Shown: positions 60,936 through 64,000 of the stretch, piece after piece
Layout of the letters: each line of letters starts with the position of its first letter
How positions within the stretch are numbered: position 1 is the first letter of the stretch
Source of the DNA: Congeria kusceri
Taxonomy: Eukaryota > Mollusca > Bivalvia > Myida > Dreissenidae
DNA length: 64,000 nt
Assembly (NCBI GenBank): GCA_027627225.1
Contig: CM051032.1
Location: 61,727,637 to 61,791,636, forward strand
Reading direction: 5' to 3'
Translations under genes and position numbers: made by a program
Notes under the pieces: model-generated
Told to the model about the DNA's origin: nothing
Database searches by the model: none
Seen by the model: the letters and a program-made list of their open reading frames with translations, nothing else

Positions 60936-61559
60936 AGGACTCGCTAGCAAACAGACATAAAATCAATAATAAATAAATAACCAGCAAGCAAAGCAGAGTG
61001 AACACAGTCACAAATATCCACACATGCGCATTCATTATTACTATACTGACAGAATGTCTCCGCACGTTTGTTGTATTTTTCTATTATGGCATCATTAGAC
61101 TTCTATGGGGTATTGAAACATACCCATCGTGTATGGAAAATACCGCTCTTAGCCAATTGGATGGCGCTCTTAGCCAATTGGATGGCGTCATTTATATAGG
61201 AGGTGAGATATGAAGCATTGCTGTTGGTATGCAGTCAGAAAATCTGTAGTCTTTCTAACAATACAATCAGACCCGATGCTCTGGAAACAAATTTCCTATA
61301 TTTTGATCAAAACATTTGAATAATGAAACAGGGAAGAAAGACAGCAATCTGACAGTAATACAAGTGTACGTCAGGATGGCTAGCATCATATTATATTTTG
61401 GGGTGATTTATGTGTTGCTGGGGTTATATTACGGTGTCTTTTTGAAACCCATGGCTATGTATTGTCTTTCTTTTTTTTTGTTTCCGTATATGGACATGAA
61501 TCTGTTGTTAGCTTCACAGGCTGAAGACCAACGAGGTTATGCCATGGCAGTTCGTCCAT

Positions 61560-61960
61560 CATGCGTGCATGCGTCTGTACGTGTGTAAATGTTTCTTTTA
61601 AACAACATCTCTTCCAAAACATTTAGGCCAGCTTTGATGGAACTACAGAGGAATGTTCCTTGGGTGGTCCTCTACCAAAGTTGCTCGAAAGATTCCGGTC
61701 CGTTGAAAAACATGGCTGCCAGGGAGTGGGGCTATTTTTCCTTATATGGCAATATTTAAATGTTTGACAATCTTGTCAGAAACCACTGGTTGGATCTTGA
61801 AAAAAATCACACAAATGATCCTTGGGTGGGTATCTACAAAACATGGCCACCAGGGGCTATATGGCTATATTGAAAATTTTGAAAGTCTTTTGGTCCGAAA
61901 CCATTTGTTTGATTTCCAAATAATTTCACAGAAATGTTCCTTAGGTGGTTCTCTACCTAT
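61560..61960. repeat. Diverged GTGGTCCTCTACCAAAG-type repeat
   Basis: AAACAACATCTCTTCC, CCTTGGGTGGTCCTCTACC and AACATGGCTGCCAGGG resemble the units of the 6.9-11.9 kb array. It sits directly upstream of the duplicated acceptor array. Confidence 0.55.
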
Positions 61961-61961
61961 G

Positions 61962-62339
61962 GTCCATTCTGTCTGTATTTCAGCTGTGGGAGCCCACAGA
62001 GTCAACCAATCTGATGCAATCAAGTCTTGTTGTATGGTCCATTCTGTCTGTATTTCAGCTGTGGGAGCCCTCATAGAGTCAACCAATCATATGGTCATTT
62101 CTCTCTGTATTTCAGCTGTGGGAGTACTCATAGAGTCAACCAATCATATGGTCTATTCTCTCTGTATTTCAGCTGTGGTGCCCTCTTAGAGTCAACCTAT
62201 TCTATGGTCAATTCTCTCTGTATTTCAGCTGTGGGTGTACTCATAGTTTCAACCAATCATATGGTCAGTTCTCTCGATATTTCAGCTGTGGTGCCCTCAT
62301 AGAGTCAACCAATCATATAGTCAATTCTCTGTATTTCAG
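61962..62339 (+). repeat. Tandem array of a splice acceptor and exon start, ~57-bp units
   Basis: Seven TATTTCAG|CTGTGG junctions occur, with CAG at 61981, 62056, 62113, 62170, 62226, 62283 and 62337. Each is followed by a copy of the first ~27 nt of host exon 4 (GGGTGCCCTCATAGAG...CAACCAA). Only the last continues into the exon. Read from any of the earlier sites in the host frame, translation meets a TAG within the array. Confidence 0.9.
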
Positions 62340-62437
62340 CTGTGGGTGCCCTCATAGAGCCAACCAACCTGATGAAAATGAGGAACACAATTCTTGGTCA
62401 GTCCGCACCATCTCTCACGGGAGCCTTTGCCTCTGCG
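62340..62437 (+). CDS. Coding exon 4 of the same unrecognised gene
   Basis: The acceptor is CTCTGTATTTCAG and the donor is GCG|GTAAGT. The exon is 98 nt: two bases completing a split codon, then 32 codons, ending in phase 0. The peptide begins VGALIEPTNLMKMRNTILG and continues QSAPSLTGAFASA. The frame is open only when joined to the exon ending at 60479. The start of this exon and its acceptor are repeated about seven times upstream (61962-62339). The next exon was not found before the window ends, so the gene continues beyond it. Confidence 0.8.
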
Positions 62438-62498
62438 GTAAGTAGGTACCAACATAGAAATGTAGAACTGGAATACCCATACAGTTGACATTACAGTG

Positions 62499-62672
62499 TT
62501 ATGTATTTGGTGTCCGTCTAGTGTTGGAGAGATCGTGAGTTTGATCCCTGCTTGGGGAGCGTTCCAATGATCTTTCAAAAGTCACCAAGTATTGGTTCTA
62601 CCCAGGAAACTGGCGTGTGTCGCGATAAGCCTCTGGCTTTTGACACAATTGAGCTATGTTAAATACGTTTGA
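62499..62672 (+). repeat. tRNA-derived SINE, family A
   Basis: The diverged head (TTTGGTGTCCGTCTAG; B-box GAGTTTGATCCC) is followed by CACCAAGTATTGGTTCTACC and an AAGCCTCTGGCTTTTGACAC block. It is inserted ~60 bp after the donor of host exon 4. Confidence 0.75.
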
Positions 62673-64000
62673 ACTTAACTAACAATTGTATTGATAAATG
62701 GTAAGTAATATGGAATTATCATCAATTGTGAGATTATGCATGGGTATTTTTCCAAGACAAAGTGTGAAACACCTCTGAAAACAAACTAATAGATTGATAT
62801 TTCTTAGATATTTTCTGGTGAAGGTAATACAAAACTACTAACAAAATTTGATAGAAACAGATTGCTGCAATGATTATGAAACTCATCAAATACATGGAAC
62901 ATCAATTGAGGTTTACAACCTAATAAAGTAGCAAGTAATAATAATGCAGCTTGCTAATTCCTTCAATATCATTTAGCAGTTTTATGACCTGAATTGGGCA
63001 AACTGGGTGGATCAGTTACTGTTCTGCTCATAATTAAGAGAAAGTCATCACATCAGTATTATTCATAGGCTGTTGTCATAACGATGCCCAAAGAGACGGT
63101 GCCGAGTATTTGAACATCCCTGGATATGTGCTATTTACTGCAGCCACTAGGTGGCATTGTTATCCATAACTGTGTATTCTGAATTTAGGTTAATAGTTAC
63201 TGATTTTAACAGATTCTTAGCAGACCATAATACAGTATATGATTTTTTTTTTCTTGTTCAAATTTTTTTTAACTTTGAACTTGCCGTGGTTTCGACAGAT
63301 TTTGTTGTTAGTAAATTCCAATTATTGTCCTTAATTCTTTAATTTTATTGTCAAGTTGTTATGGTTGATAAAATCACAATGTCTATAACTTGACCTGTCA
63401 AAAGATTTTCTTATAAAATAGATTTTGGAGCCTAGTGAAAATTTTAACACTCGCTGAATGTGTTTTGTAGCAAAGTAATGTTCTGACACATTTTTTTAGT
63501 GAAAATTCATATTATTCAAATCAGAAACTGTTTTGAATGCATTGCATAAAGTCTTGTGCCTGCTTATTCAAACAAATAATATTCTGGTTATGTAAATTCA
63601 AGAGTTTCATTTGGGTTGAAGGAAATGGAATTTTTCTTTAAATTTGGATTCGATTTCCGTGAATTAGTGTGCGGAAAATTTTGTTTGATTGGTGGTTTCG
63701 TTTGAAATCATTTGGGTACATCTAGAAAATGAAATTAGCAATCAGGAATTTGTTTTGTCTGGACAATTTTGAAGCCAGACCTTGTTGATGAGTATCTGGA
63801 TTTGACTTTATTGGCTATGGTTTCCTTCTGGTTGTTTAAATCTGCCAGTATACTCGGCATCGGTATTCTCGCGGTATCTCTATTTTCGCTGTAATTGTTT
63901 ATCTTCGGATTTTCATGCTTAATTGTCAACATCTAACATAGTTTTGGTTGTCTTTAAGAAAATAATAAGTTATAAATTAATTCATTCGAATTTAAACAAG
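62673..64000. other. No feature recognised; probably intron
   Basis: AT-rich sequence after the last detected exon. No good acceptor-bounded open frame in the required phase was seen. Confidence 0.5.

Noticed and set aside
61316..61588. 90-codon + frame with a membrane-like segment
   Set aside because: It extends into repeat sequence, has no recognised family and is not needed by the host gene's phases.

Overview
The window is eukaryotic, AT-rich, intron- and repeat-dominated DNA. GT-AG splice junctions, tRNA-derived SINEs and many terminal-inverted-repeat (TIR) DNA elements rule out a prokaryote. Several repeat families look like those common in bivalve mollusc genomes: the palindrome beginning TGAGGCGTGTCGTGGGAAA, the TTAGCTCACCTGAGC unit arrays, and the TTATGCCCC...GGTATATTGG arrays. 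My best inference is a heterodont bivalve of the Dreissena/Mya/Mercenaria type. This rests on recognition, not on a search.

Host coding content is sparse. Four exons on the + strand (29404-29515, 42198-43013, 60248-60479, 62340-62437) have good splice sites and mutually compatible phases, so they probably belong to one long gene with introns of 12.7 kb, 17.2 kb and 1.9 kb. The product is serine-rich, looks disordered and carries basic phosphorylation-type motifs; I do not recognise the family. The second exon has one in-frame TGA. The acceptor of the last exon has been copied in tandem about seven times in the intron before it.

The rest is mobile and repeated DNA. By region: 2.9-5.3 kb, tandem units with a 350-bp Harbinger-like MITE inserted; 6.7-12.0 kb, repeats nested inside repeats, including a TIR element with a zinc-finger transposase remnant; 13.3 kb, a 128-bp tandem repeat; 17-21.5 kb, SINEs, palindromic MITEs and long hairpins; 22-23 kb, a 1.08-kb fold-back element; 24.4-26.6 kb, another nested fold-back complex; 27-41 kb, MITEs, SINEs, a pogo-like element, two copies of a small hairpin element and a SINE-in-SINE insertion; 43.0-46.4 kb, a 29-bp minisatellite starting at a 5' splice site; 47.6 kb, a TIR element carrying a tRNA-like pol III promoter; 49.8-51.2 kb, a hAT-like element; 51.8-54.1 kb, 50-bp and 17-bp tandem arrays and a poly-C tract; 55.7-56.6 kb, a long-TIR element; 56.7-58.95 kb, a complete-ended piggyBac element with an intron-containing but C-terminally truncated transposase.

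No rRNA, CRISPR or operon-like structure is present. The tRNA-like sequences look like repeat heads rather than functional tRNA genes. Coordinates of diverged repeats are approximate to about 10 bp; those given with target-site duplications were read base by base.
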